A stretch of 64,000 nt of DNA from Bacteroidota bacterium (lineage in GTDB: Bacteria; Bacteroidota; Bacteroidia; AKYH767-A; 2013-40CM-41-45). The notes beneath the pieces were generated by a model that saw only the letters and a list, made by a program, of their open reading frames with translations, had not been told where the DNA came from and did no database searches. The position numbers and the translations under genes are program-made. The first letter of the stretch is position 1. Each line of letters opens with the position of its first letter. The stretch lies in the NCBI GenBank assembly GCA_016708785.1, contig JADJFC010000001.1:496001-560000 (forward strand), written 5' to 3'. Positions 54,671 to 62,576 of this stretch are shown piece after piece.

Positions 54671-57481
54671 ATGAAAGTATTCAATATTCACCTTAAGGTA
54701 TTGATAGGCTTTGCAATTGCAATTGCAGGTATTGGGTTCTTTCTCTATACAACGTATAAAAACTCTCAACTTAGCATTACCGACAGTCAGAATATAGCTC
54801 ATGAATTAAAGATCATGAAGATTTCTGAAAGTCTGCTGGATGATGTTCAGGATCTGGAAACCAGCTACAGAGGTTTTGTAGTAACGGGTGACGAAAAATA
54901 TTTAGCGCCATTTAATTCTTCAACGAAAACAATTCCTATTCATATTCACGAACTACTTCAGACAGCTGAACAGGATTCTATAGATCTAAAGATTGCGCTT
55001 TTACTTAATGAATTCCTTCAAGAAAAAATTAAATACGCAAATGAAATTATTTCCTTGAGAAAAAATGGAAATACAAATGCAGCGATTGAATTGATCAAAA
55101 CAGATAAAGGCATATTTCTGATGAACCAGATCCGAAAAGAAATTTCCATTCTTGAAGATAAAGGCAGAGTCGTCTTGAATGAATCCAATCAGAAAAAAGA
55201 GCTCATTGCAAATGAAACCAAACAGAATTTTATTGTATTATCACTTGTACTGCTATTTCAATTGATCCTTGTTTACCTTATCATTGCCGGCGACCTTAAA
55301 AAAAATGATCAAAACCAATTGGCCATTCTTGAAGCAAATGATCGCATTCTTGACTTGTATGATCAGGCTCCATGTGGGTATTTGTCATTGGATAAAGACG
55401 GGAAAATAACTGAGATCAATAAAACTGCATTGGCTTGGCTCGGCTATCACGAAAACGATATAAAAGGAAAGAAAAAACTTTCCGAACTCGCACCGAAATC
55501 CTTACAACTCACATTAGACAACCTTTTGAATAAAGCATCGCTTATTAATCATGAAATTGAGCTGACTACTTCAACCGGCAGAAATCTTCCTTTCTTAATT
55601 GACACAAAGATCAATTATGACAATTCAGGAGAACGCAACTATATTCGGACAGTTTTAACAGACATCAAGGAAAGAAAAAAAGCCGAATCTAAAGTTAACC
55701 ATTTAGCGACTCTAATTGAGAATACAAACGATTCAATAATATCAACAGATAAAAATCTGATTATAAAAAGCTGGAATAATGGATCTGAAAAAATGTTTGG
55801 ATTCACTTCAGCGGAAGCTATTGGTTGTTCATTTTTCGATTTTTTAAAATTACCTACATCGCATGAATTTGAAAATGAAATGTGGAACGACCTGATGTCA
55901 AACGGAAAATGGATTGCTGAAGCAACATTTTTTAAGGGAGACTCTAAGCCTATCTATATAAGAAATTCGGTATCTATTTTTAATCAAAATAATGATGCAA
56001 ATTTTATTCTCATATTTATTATACAGGATATTTCTGCCCAAAAACAACACGAAAAAACTTTGCAGCGATTTAACCTTGAACTGCAACAAAAAGTTCAAGA
56101 GCAAACGGAAGAGATTTCAAGTATATTTAATCGAATCTCTGAAGGATTTGCATCGTTAGATAATGACTTCAACATCACTTTTGCAAATCCATATGCTGAA
56201 AAACTGGTTGGCCTTAGCAAAGAAAATATAATTGGATTAAATTTTATTGAACACTATAAAAATGTACCAAATCCAACTATTCTTGACCTTATTCGATCTG
56301 CGAAATCAACAAATAAAAGTATGGAGTTTGAGGAGTACTCTGAACATTATCAAAGATGGATGCATGTTAAAGTTTATCCGTCAGAAAGAGGAATAGCGAT
56401 TTTTTTCCAGGATGTAACTGCCAGGAAAGAAGCTGAAACAAAATTGATTGAAAATGAAAAGAAATATCGATTACTCTTTCAAAACAATCCTATTTCAATG
56501 TGGGTAATTGAATTAAACAATTTCACCATTCTGGATGTCAACCAAGCTGCAATTGACCAATACGAATATAGTTATAATGAATTTATTGGAAAGAGCATCA
56601 ATGAACTTTATCCAACTGAAGAAGCAGATAAATATTTAACTTTAACTAAAGAAGACAAAGCAAACAGCATAATTGCAGGAACTTGGACACATTTAAAGAA
56701 AAATGGTGAACAAATTAAAGTTGAAGTCCTTGCCTATTCTATGATCTACGATGGAAAACCGTCAAGATTGATCTTAAGTAATGACATTACAGAAAAACTA
56801 AAATCGCAAGAAGAATTAGAAGCATCGAGAGATCAGTTACGAAATTTATCGAGTTATCTTGAGAAGATCAGAGAAGATGAAAGGACATCAATTGCCAGAG
56901 AGATACATGACGAATTGGGCCAACAATTGACAGGACTAAAAATGGATGTTTCATGGATTGCACGGAAGTTAAAAGACAATGATGCAGCATTAAATGAAAA
57001 AATACAAGGCATGATTCTTTTAATTGACGATACAGTTAAAACTGTCAGAAAAATTGCTTCTGAATTAAGGCCCGGTATTCTTGATGATCTTGGACTTATT
57101 GCAGCATTAGACTGGCAAAGTAAAGAATTTGAAAAACGAACCGGAATAAAGTGCAATTTTACATCCGATCAGATCGACCATAATTTTAACAAGGATATGG
57201 CAACGGGCATATTCAGAATTTATCAGGAGGCACTAACAAATGTCGCCAGACATGCTAAAGCGAGCAAGGTGGATTCTTCAATTGTAGTTAACAATGATGA
57301 GATGGTTGAAATTACAATTAAAGACAATGGAATTGGAATGAAGAATGAACTCTTCAGCAAATCTAAATTAGGCTTGATTGGAATGAAAGAGCGCGCCTTC
57401 ATGATGAAAGGAGAACTTCTTATCAATTCAGAAAAAGGAAAAGGAACGAAGATCAAATTAAAAATACCATTTCACAATTAA
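54671..57481 (+). CDS. Multi-PAS sensor histidine kinase (HisKA_3 type)
   Basis: 936 residues. N-terminal TM (~8-26), CHASE3-like periplasmic domain (~38-180: ISESLLDDVQDLETSYRGFVVTGDEKYL), TM (~186-207), then four PAS domains (roughly 220-335, 345-460, 480-590, 595-715), then HisKA_3 with phosphoacceptor His746 in AREIHDELGQQLTGLKM, and HATPase_c with IKDNGIGM and GTKIKLKIP. The response regulator follows 11 bases downstream, so the pair is a two-component system. The stimulus is not predictable; PAS domains might bind heme or flavin. Confidence 0.95.
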   Translation: MKVFNIHLKVLIGFAIAIAGIGFFLYTTYKNSQLSITDSQNIAHELKIMKISESLLDDVQDLETSYRGFVVTGDEKYLAPFNSSTKTIPIHIHELLQTAEQDSIDLKIALLLNEFLQEKIKYANEIISLRKNGNTNAAIELIKTDKGIFLMNQIRKEISILEDKGRVVLNESNQKKELIANETKQNFIVLSLVLLFQLILVYLIIAGDLKKNDQNQLAILEANDRILDLYDQAPCGYLSLDKDGKITEINKTALAWLGYHENDIKGKKKLSELAPKSLQLTLDNLLNKASLINHEIELTTSTGRNLPFLIDTKINYDNSGERNYIRTVLTDIKERKKAESKVNHLATLIENTNDSIISTDKNLIIKSWNNGSEKMFGFTSAEAIGCSFFDFLKLPTSHEFENEMWNDLMSNGKWIAEATFFKGDSKPIYIRNSVSIFNQNNDANFILIFIIQDISAQKQHEKTLQRFNLELQQKVQEQTEEISSIFNRISEGFASLDNDFNITFANPYAEKLVGLSKENIIGLNFIEHYKNVPNPTILDLIRSAKSTNKSMEFEEYSEHYQRWMHVKVYPSERGIAIFFQDVTARKEAETKLIENEKKYRLLFQNNPISMWVIELNNFTILDVNQAAIDQYEYSYNEFIGKSINELYPTEEADKYLTLTKEDKANSIIAGTWTHLKKNGEQIKVEVLAYSMIYDGKPSRLILSNDITEKLKSQEELEASRDQLRNLSSYLEKIREDERTSIAREIHDELGQQLTGLKMDVSWIARKLKDNDAALNEKIQGMILLIDDTVKTVRKIASELRPGILDDLGLIAALDWQSKEFEKRTGIKCNFTSDQIDHNFNKDMATGIFRIYQEALTNVARHAKASKVDSSIVVNNDEMVEITIKDNGIGMKNELFSKSKLGLIGMKERAFMMKGELLINSEKGKGTKIKLKIPFHN

Positions 57482-57492
57482 TATTTCAATCA

Positions 57493-58118
57493 ATGAATAT
57501 TTTACTGGCAGACGATCATTCAATAGTCAGAAGAGGACTTAAAGAAATTTTACTTGAAGAGTTTCCTGATGCAAATTTCCAAGAAGCTGCTGATGGTCAG
57601 GAGCTAATTCGAAAAATGAGAGCAGAGAAATTTGATGTGATCATAAGTGATGTCTCAATGCCGGGAAAAAATGGACTGGAAGCTTTGAAGGTGATAAAAT
57701 CAGAATCGCCAACTATTCCGGTTTTAGTTTTGAGTATTCACCCGGAAGAATTATATGCCATCCGCGTTTTGAAAGCCGGAGCTTCAGGATATCTCACAAA
57801 AGAAAGTGCACCTGAAGAATTAGTAAAAGCGGTTCGGATGGTCATGGCCGGAAGAAAATATATTACTCCTTCTTTGGCGGAGAAAATGGCATCTAACCTC
57901 GACAATGATCTAAGTAAAATGCCACATGAATTATTGTCAGATCGTGAACTTGATGTATTGAAATTAATTGCCGGCGGAAAAACAGTTTCTGAGATAGCCA
58001 ACGATTTATCTTTAAGTGTAAATACGATCAGCACCTATCGTGCACGATTACTCGAAAAATGAATTTAAAATCTAATTCGGAGTTAACGTTCTATGCAATT
58101 TCAAACAATTTGATTTGA
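57493..58118 (+). CDS. NarL/LuxR-type response regulator (one apparent frameshift)
   Basis: Receiver domain with phosphoacceptor Asp53 (VIISDVSMPGK) and Lys in YLTKES; a LuxR-type HTH (LSDRELDVLKLIAGGKTVSEIANDLSLSVNTISTYRARLLEK). The annotated frame stops at 58062 because an A5 run (58055-58059) lacks one A; with six the protein continues MNLKSNSELTFYAISNNLI to the stop at 58118, giving 208 residues, the usual length, and completes the last HTH helix. It is the partner of the upstream kinase. Confidence 0.93.
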
Positions 58119-58369
58119 TCTCGATTTCATTTCTATAGTTTATAATAAGATTTTTTGCACTTTTCTAACAAAGCCAGTTTCATTCTCTGGTGATTTATTA
58201 CTACAATACGACGTCCTATTTTTTAGAAAATGACAGAAAAACAGCAAATTTCGAAGATTACATGCAAATCATGTAGTACAAACAATGACAACAAAAACAT
58301 GGTTTCAATGTCAAAATTCCGGTGTCTGTTTAGCTTAATTTACCGTATAGAATAGTGACAAATACCTCT

Positions 58370-58753
58370 ATGAAAATCACAAAAAAAGGACTTAAGATTT
58401 TAATTGTAGAAGACTCTCTTCTTATAGTTAAAAGACTATGGACTCTTTTATCTGATATGGAAGGTGTTTCAACTATTGCACATGCAAAAGATGGAAATGA
58501 GGCCATTCTTCTGGCAATGGAACTTAATCCTGATGTGATTATTCTCGATATTAAAATTCCGGGAAAAAGTGGTGTAGAAGTTCTGCCAGAATTAAAAACA
58601 AAATCGTATGCAAAGGTTATCATGCTTACCAATTATTACGATGCATATTATAAAAATCTATGCATGAAATTAGGTGCAGAATATTTCCTTGATAAATCGA
58701 ATGAATTCGAGAAAATAAATGAAATATTGATGAGTATAGTACCGGTAGAATAA
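58370..58753 (+). CDS. Stand-alone response-regulator receiver domain
   Basis: 127 residues from the ATG at 58370 (a GTG at 58355 is the alternative). A CheY-like receiver: Glu14/Asp15 acidic pair, phosphoacceptor Asp60 in ILDIKIPGKSG, and Lys in FLDKSNEF. There is no output domain, so it must act through a partner. It has its own 250-base upstream gap (58119-58354), in which I see no clear structure. Confidence 0.88.
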   Translation: MKITKKGLKILIVEDSLLIVKRLWTLLSDMEGVSTIAHAKDGNEAILLAMELNPDVIILDIKIPGKSGVEVLPELKTKSYAKVIMLTNYYDAYYKNLCMKLGAEYFLDKSNEFEKINEILMSIVPVE

Positions 58754-58885
58754 TCATGTCATTGTTAGTACGACAACGGTCAGTACCAATTCGTGACAAG
58801 TAAATAATTCAAAGTTCTATTTTTTAATGCTCCAATCATCTGCAACTTTGCTGAAGAAAAGCAAAAAGAAATAAGTAACTAAAAA

Positions 58886-59029
58886 TAGTGTTAGACGACT
58901 GCGGGTTGTGTGTGCCGCGAGTGTGTGGGTCGTCTAATTAGTGTTAGAGTGCAAAGTGGGCTTGTGTGTGCCTGCGTGTGTGTGAAGGCTCAAATCCCCC
59001 ATCGAAAGATGGGGGGATGAGCTTTTTTT
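58886..59029 (+). ncRNA. Candidate structured small RNA with two GUGUGUG-loop units
   Basis: In the 521-base gap after the receiver gene there are two tandem ~53-base units, both starting TAGTGTTAGA (58886 and 58939) and both holding TTGTGTGTGCC (58906-58916, 58962-58972) followed by GTGTGTG (58921-58927, 58976-58984). Unit 1 folds: TTAGACGAC (58891-58899) pairs perfectly with GTCGTCTAA (58929-58937), and TGCGG with CCGCG inside, exposing a TTGTGTGT loop. The second unit is less paired. A strong terminator ends the element. A weak -7 box (CAACTTTG, 58843-58850) lies ahead. No start codon or frame of note is found, so a non-coding RNA is the best reading; no known RNA family is recognised. Confidence 0.6.
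58988..59029 (+). terminator. Strong Rho-independent terminator of the RNA candidate
   Basis: GCTCA (58988-58992) pairs with TGAGC (59018-59022), and TCCCCCATC pairs with GATGGGGGGA around a GAAA tetraloop, followed by T7. A stem of this strength implies a transcript arriving from the left. Confidence 0.93.
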
Positions 59030-59061
59030 ATGGTGGGAAAGTGCAGGTTGGATTTGCCAGA

Positions 59062-59152
59062 ACACCTTAAACATACACTTAAACTTACATTTACACCTAT
59101 ACCTACACTAAAAACAGTTTAAGTTTAAGAAGTGTGAGTGTAAAGTGTGAAC
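59062..59152. repeat. Degenerate CACTTAAAC/TTTACAC word repeat
   Basis: Stretch of ACACTTAAACTTACATTTACACC-type words (59062-59110), then GTTTAAGTTTAAGAAGTGTG words on the other side, in loosely complementary orientation. No precise stem is drawn. The rest of 59153-59274 is AT-rich without a visible signal. Confidence 0.5.
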
Positions 59153-59274
59153 CTTTACAAAAACGACACATCGCTAAGAAAAGGATTTGGGAAACTAATA
59201 AGCAAAAAAGCTACTAGGTCACTAAAAACCTGCAAACCTTTAAAACACTAAATTAAAACATTAAAAAACTAAAT

Positions 59275-59652
59275 CTACTTTTCAAAATAAGGTACTGTAT
59301 CTTCTGAAATATTTTCTTTTTGCTGCCAGTACGATAAAGTAACAATTCTATTGTCTTTCGTTTTTAGTACTCTTCCAAAGATTGCATTTGTTGAATTAAA
59401 GCGTACATCAGTTACTCCAATTGTGAAGGTAGTTGGTGATGCGGCAATAACCGGTTCCGGAGAAGCAACATCTAAAGGAACGGCAGCAGGAGCTCCTTTT
59501 GGCGGCGGGCTTCCTACCACAATTACAACAAAACCGTTTAATTCTAAAAGTGGCTTTAAAAAGTCAATGCGAGATTGTGTTGCATTCTTCTCTACGATGG
59601 CACATTTTACACCATCAAGATCTTCAAACAAATGATTTTGATTTATTGCCAT
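59275..59652 (-). CDS. Unknown protein cotranscribed with nuoN
   Basis: 125 residues, starting eight bases after the nuoN stop. An N-terminal half with FEDLDGVKCAIVEKNATQSRIDFLKPLLELNGFVVIVVG looks folded; a Pro/Ala-rich linker (SPPPKGAPAAVPLDVASPEPVIA) follows; the C-terminal half (VTDVRFNSTNAIFGRVLKTKDNRIVTLSYWQQK) looks beta-rich. No TM, signal or cofactor motif is visible. Position at the end of the complex I operon is the only functional hint. The complementary strand also carries a long frame, but nuo spacing favours this strand. Confidence 0.68.
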   Translation of the reverse strand: MAINQNHLFEDLDGVKCAIVEKNATQSRIDFLKPLLELNGFVVIVVGSPPPKGAPAAVPLDVASPEPVIAASPTTFTIGVTDVRFNSTNAIFGRVLKTKDNRIVTLSYWQQKENISEDTVPYFEK

Positions 59653-59660
59653 GATATTAG

Positions 59661-61067
59661 TTAAATGCCATTACTTAATGTAAAAATATATTCATAAACG
59701 GGGCCTGAAAAGCCTGTGATCAGAATTCCTATCAGACAAATTGCCAGAGCGACCTTGAGTGGAGCTCCGGAATGTAAGACTGGTATTGAATCCTCGTTTT
59801 CATCCATGAACATTGCTCTTATCACTCTCAGATAATAATATAAAGCTACGATCATATTTAATGCAGCTATCGTAATCAGAAAGAGATCACCCTTGGAAGC
59901 ACCTGCTTTCAGCAAAAATATTTTTCCAAAGAAACCGGCAGTTGGTGGAATGCCCGCAAGTGAGAACAAAGCAATTGCCATCGTCCATGCTAAAAACGGA
60001 TTGTGCTTTGCAAGACCCTTATAAGAACTGATCGTCTCCTTTCCACTCTTCTCCGCTATTTGTGATATCACTCCAAAGGCTGCAATATTGGAAAATAAGT
60101 ACACCACGATAAAATAAACAGAGGAGGTCACACCTTCCGCCGAACTCCCTGAAATGCCAACAAGAATATAACCCATTTGAGTTATCGATGAAAATGCCAA
60201 GAACCTTTTCATATTTTCCTGACGGATAGCAAAAACATTTCCTGTTATCATTGTGACAATACTAAGCACATACAACAATAAATACCAGCTATTATAAAGC
60301 GAACCAAAAACATGGTATAAGAGAAATGAGAAAACGATGATCATCGCGCTTTTGCTGATCACAGATAAAAATGCCGTTACAGGAACCGGAGCTCCTTCGT
60401 ATACATCTGCAGTCCACAAATGAAAAGGTACTACCGACAATTTAAAAGCAACACCAACAAACAATAATACAAAACCCATTATATACAATGGAGTTTCTTG
60501 AACTATTATTGACAACACTTCAAAATTAATCGTTCCTGAAGCGCCATACAAGAATGAAATTCCCATTAACATCAAACAACTTGAGAATGCTGAAGACAGG
60601 ATCAATTTCATAGCGGCTTCGCCTGACTTTCTTTCCGTTAATCCAAAGTTACACATTGCTGCTAATGGAATTGTTGACAGCTCCAAAGACAAATAGAACA
60701 TCAATAAATTCCCGGATGAAATCATAAAGAACATTCCAAGGAGCGTTGAAATCATCAGGAGATAGAATTCAGCAATATGTTGACATCGCTTTAACCAATC
60801 AGTTGAGAAAAGTGAGATCAGTAAAGTTCCTGTACTTAACAAACTTTTCCCGAAATTTCCCAGTGCATACGATTTATAAACTCCGCCAAAAAGTTCACCT
60901 TCAGATACAGGCAACCAATCTATGATGCAGTTCACAATAAGTAAAACATTGATCACTCCAATCCAATAACCACTGCTCCGCCCGTTATCTGCCACCTTCA
61001 TCACCAATAATATGACGATGATAAATACAAGCATTAATTCATTTTTCATCATTAAAATTAAATCCAT
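59661..61067 (-). CDS. nuoN: NADH-quinone oxidoreductase subunit N
   Basis: Antiporter-like membrane subunit of complex I. 468 residues with ~14 TM helices; conserved motifs include the Lys-containing GVAFKLSVVPFHLWTADVYEGAPVPVTAFLSVISKSA and ITQMGYILVG. Short but complete. It follows nuoM by eight bases. Confidence 0.96.
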   Translation of the reverse strand: MDLILMMKNELMLVFIIVILLVMKVADNGRSSGYWIGVINVLLIVNCIIDWLPVSEGELFGGVYKSYALGNFGKSLLSTGTLLISLFSTDWLKRCQHIAEFYLLMISTLLGMFFMISSGNLLMFYLSLELSTIPLAAMCNFGLTERKSGEAAMKLILSSAFSSCLMLMGISFLYGASGTINFEVLSIIVQETPLYIMGFVLLFVGVAFKLSVVPFHLWTADVYEGAPVPVTAFLSVISKSAMIIVFSFLLYHVFGSLYNSWYLLLYVLSIVTMITGNVFAIRQENMKRFLAFSSITQMGYILVGISGSSAEGVTSSVYFIVVYLFSNIAAFGVISQIAEKSGKETISSYKGLAKHNPFLAWTMAIALFSLAGIPPTAGFFGKIFLLKAGASKGDLFLITIAALNMIVALYYYLRVIRAMFMDENEDSIPVLHSGAPLKVALAICLIGILITGFSGPVYEYIFTLSNGI

Positions 61068-61075
61068 AGCTCTGA

Positions 61076-62575
61076 TCAGTTTAATGTGAATATTCGGTTA
61101 ACATTTTGCATGATCTGCTTTGTACCCGGAGTGATCAAATCATTAAGTAAAAAAGGACTTAGTCCGATGATAAGAATTCCGGCAATCAGCAATGTCGCTG
61201 CTGCCTTCTCATTCCATGTAGCATCGGTCAGACTTTCAAACTTTTTGTTCTTTATTACACCCATCAATGACATACCTGATGCGCGTAAAATATAAACAGC
61301 AGTTACTACAATTGACATACAAGCCAATATCGTTGAAACACGATAGAACATTTCCACTCTTTCCCATGAACCAACAAAGACAGTCATTTCAGCAACAAAT
61401 CCGCTGAAGCCGGGCAAACCAAGCGAGCAAAGACCTGCAATAAAAAAGACTGTACTTATAAATGGCATTACCTTTAAAAGTCCGCCCAATTCGCTTACAG
61501 TTCGCGTATGAGTTCTCTCATAGATCATCCCGATAGCAGCGAAGAAAAGAGCTGTCATCAATCCATGTGATACCATTTGCAATACAGCACCATTAATGGC
61601 AGTAGGTGTTAACATTCCAATTCCCAGCAATACAAATCCGCAATGACTGACAGAAGAATATGCATTCATATACTTCAGATCCGTTTGCATCATGGTTGCA
61701 AATGCCCCGTATAAAATGGCAATTGCAGCAAGTCCAACAATATATGCGGAATAATAATGTGCAGCTTCAGGCATCAGATAAGCTGCAACACGCAGACAAC
61801 CATATCCACCTAACTTCATCGATATTCCGGCAAGAAACATAGATGCTGCCGTCGGTGCTGATGAGTGACCATCAGGAACCCATGTATGAAAGGGAAAGAT
61901 CGCTGTAAATACTCCAAATCCAATAAACAGAAAAGGGAAAAATATAAGCTGCGTTTCCAATGGTATAACCTGAGAACGAAGGGCCATCAAATTAAATCCT
62001 GTTGTTTCACTAATTGAATTATAATATAACCCTAACATTCCCACTAAAACCAAGGCCGAACCGCCCATGAGCATAAGTGCAAGCTTATTTGCACTATATT
62101 CTTTCTTGCCACTTCCCCAGATCCCAATAAGCAAATACTTCGGCACGACTGCTACTTCAAGGAAGAAAAACATACAGAATAAATCCAGCGAAATGAAAAA
62201 TCCATAGGCTCCTGCACTTAATAATGTGAGAAGCATGAAAAATTCTTTGGTCATCTTCTCTACGTTCCACGAAACCAGAATTCCTGCTAAAACAACAACA
62301 GCTGTTAAGAGAATCATAGCAATAGAAATGCCATCTACTCCAATATGATAATTAATATTTAATGACGAAAACCATGGCGAACTTGACTCAAAGATCATTT
62401 GACCATTCTGTAGACCAACGGAATATTTATTAAACTGAATCAAAAGAATCCCACAAATTACAAGTTGAATGGCTGCGCCTGCTAATGCAATCATGCGAAC
62501 AGTATTCTTGCTTCCGGCAAACAAAATCGCCAGAGAAGTCAACAGTGGTAATATGATGAGCAGATTTAAATTCAT
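61076..62575 (-). CDS. nuoM: NADH-quinone oxidoreductase subunit M
   Basis: Antiporter-like membrane subunit of complex I, 499 residues, ~14 TM helices. It has the proton-path Glu in FFLEVAVVPKYLLIG and the loop HTWVPDGHSSAPTAASMFLAGISMKLGGYG (PDGHSSAPT where many homologs have PDAHVEAPT). SSVSHCGFVLLGIG is also typical. One base separates its start from the nuoL stop. Confidence 0.96.
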   Translation of the reverse strand: MNLNLLIILPLLTSLAILFAGSKNTVRMIALAGAAIQLVICGILLIQFNKYSVGLQNGQMIFESSSPWFSSLNINYHIGVDGISIAMILLTAVVVLAGILVSWNVEKMTKEFFMLLTLLSAGAYGFFISLDLFCMFFFLEVAVVPKYLLIGIWGSGKKEYSANKLALMLMGGSALVLVGMLGLYYNSISETTGFNLMALRSQVIPLETQLIFFPFLFIGFGVFTAIFPFHTWVPDGHSSAPTAASMFLAGISMKLGGYGCLRVAAYLMPEAAHYYSAYIVGLAAIAILYGAFATMMQTDLKYMNAYSSVSHCGFVLLGIGMLTPTAINGAVLQMVSHGLMTALFFAAIGMIYERTHTRTVSELGGLLKVMPFISTVFFIAGLCSLGLPGFSGFVAEMTVFVGSWERVEMFYRVSTILACMSIVVTAVYILRASGMSLMGVIKNKKFESLTDATWNEKAAATLLIAGILIIGLSPFLLNDLITPGTKQIMQNVNRIFTLN

Positions 62576-62576
62576 A

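Noticed and set aside
58980..59000. tRNA T-arm-like GGCTCAAATCC
   Set aside because: It belongs to the terminator stem; no acceptor or anticodon arms can be drawn. No tRNA or rRNA gene was seen anywhere in the window.
59351..59635. Plus-strand frame opposite the gene after nuoN
   Set aside because: Shadow of the minus-strand gene; the minus-strand gene has nuo-like spacing and more protein-like content.
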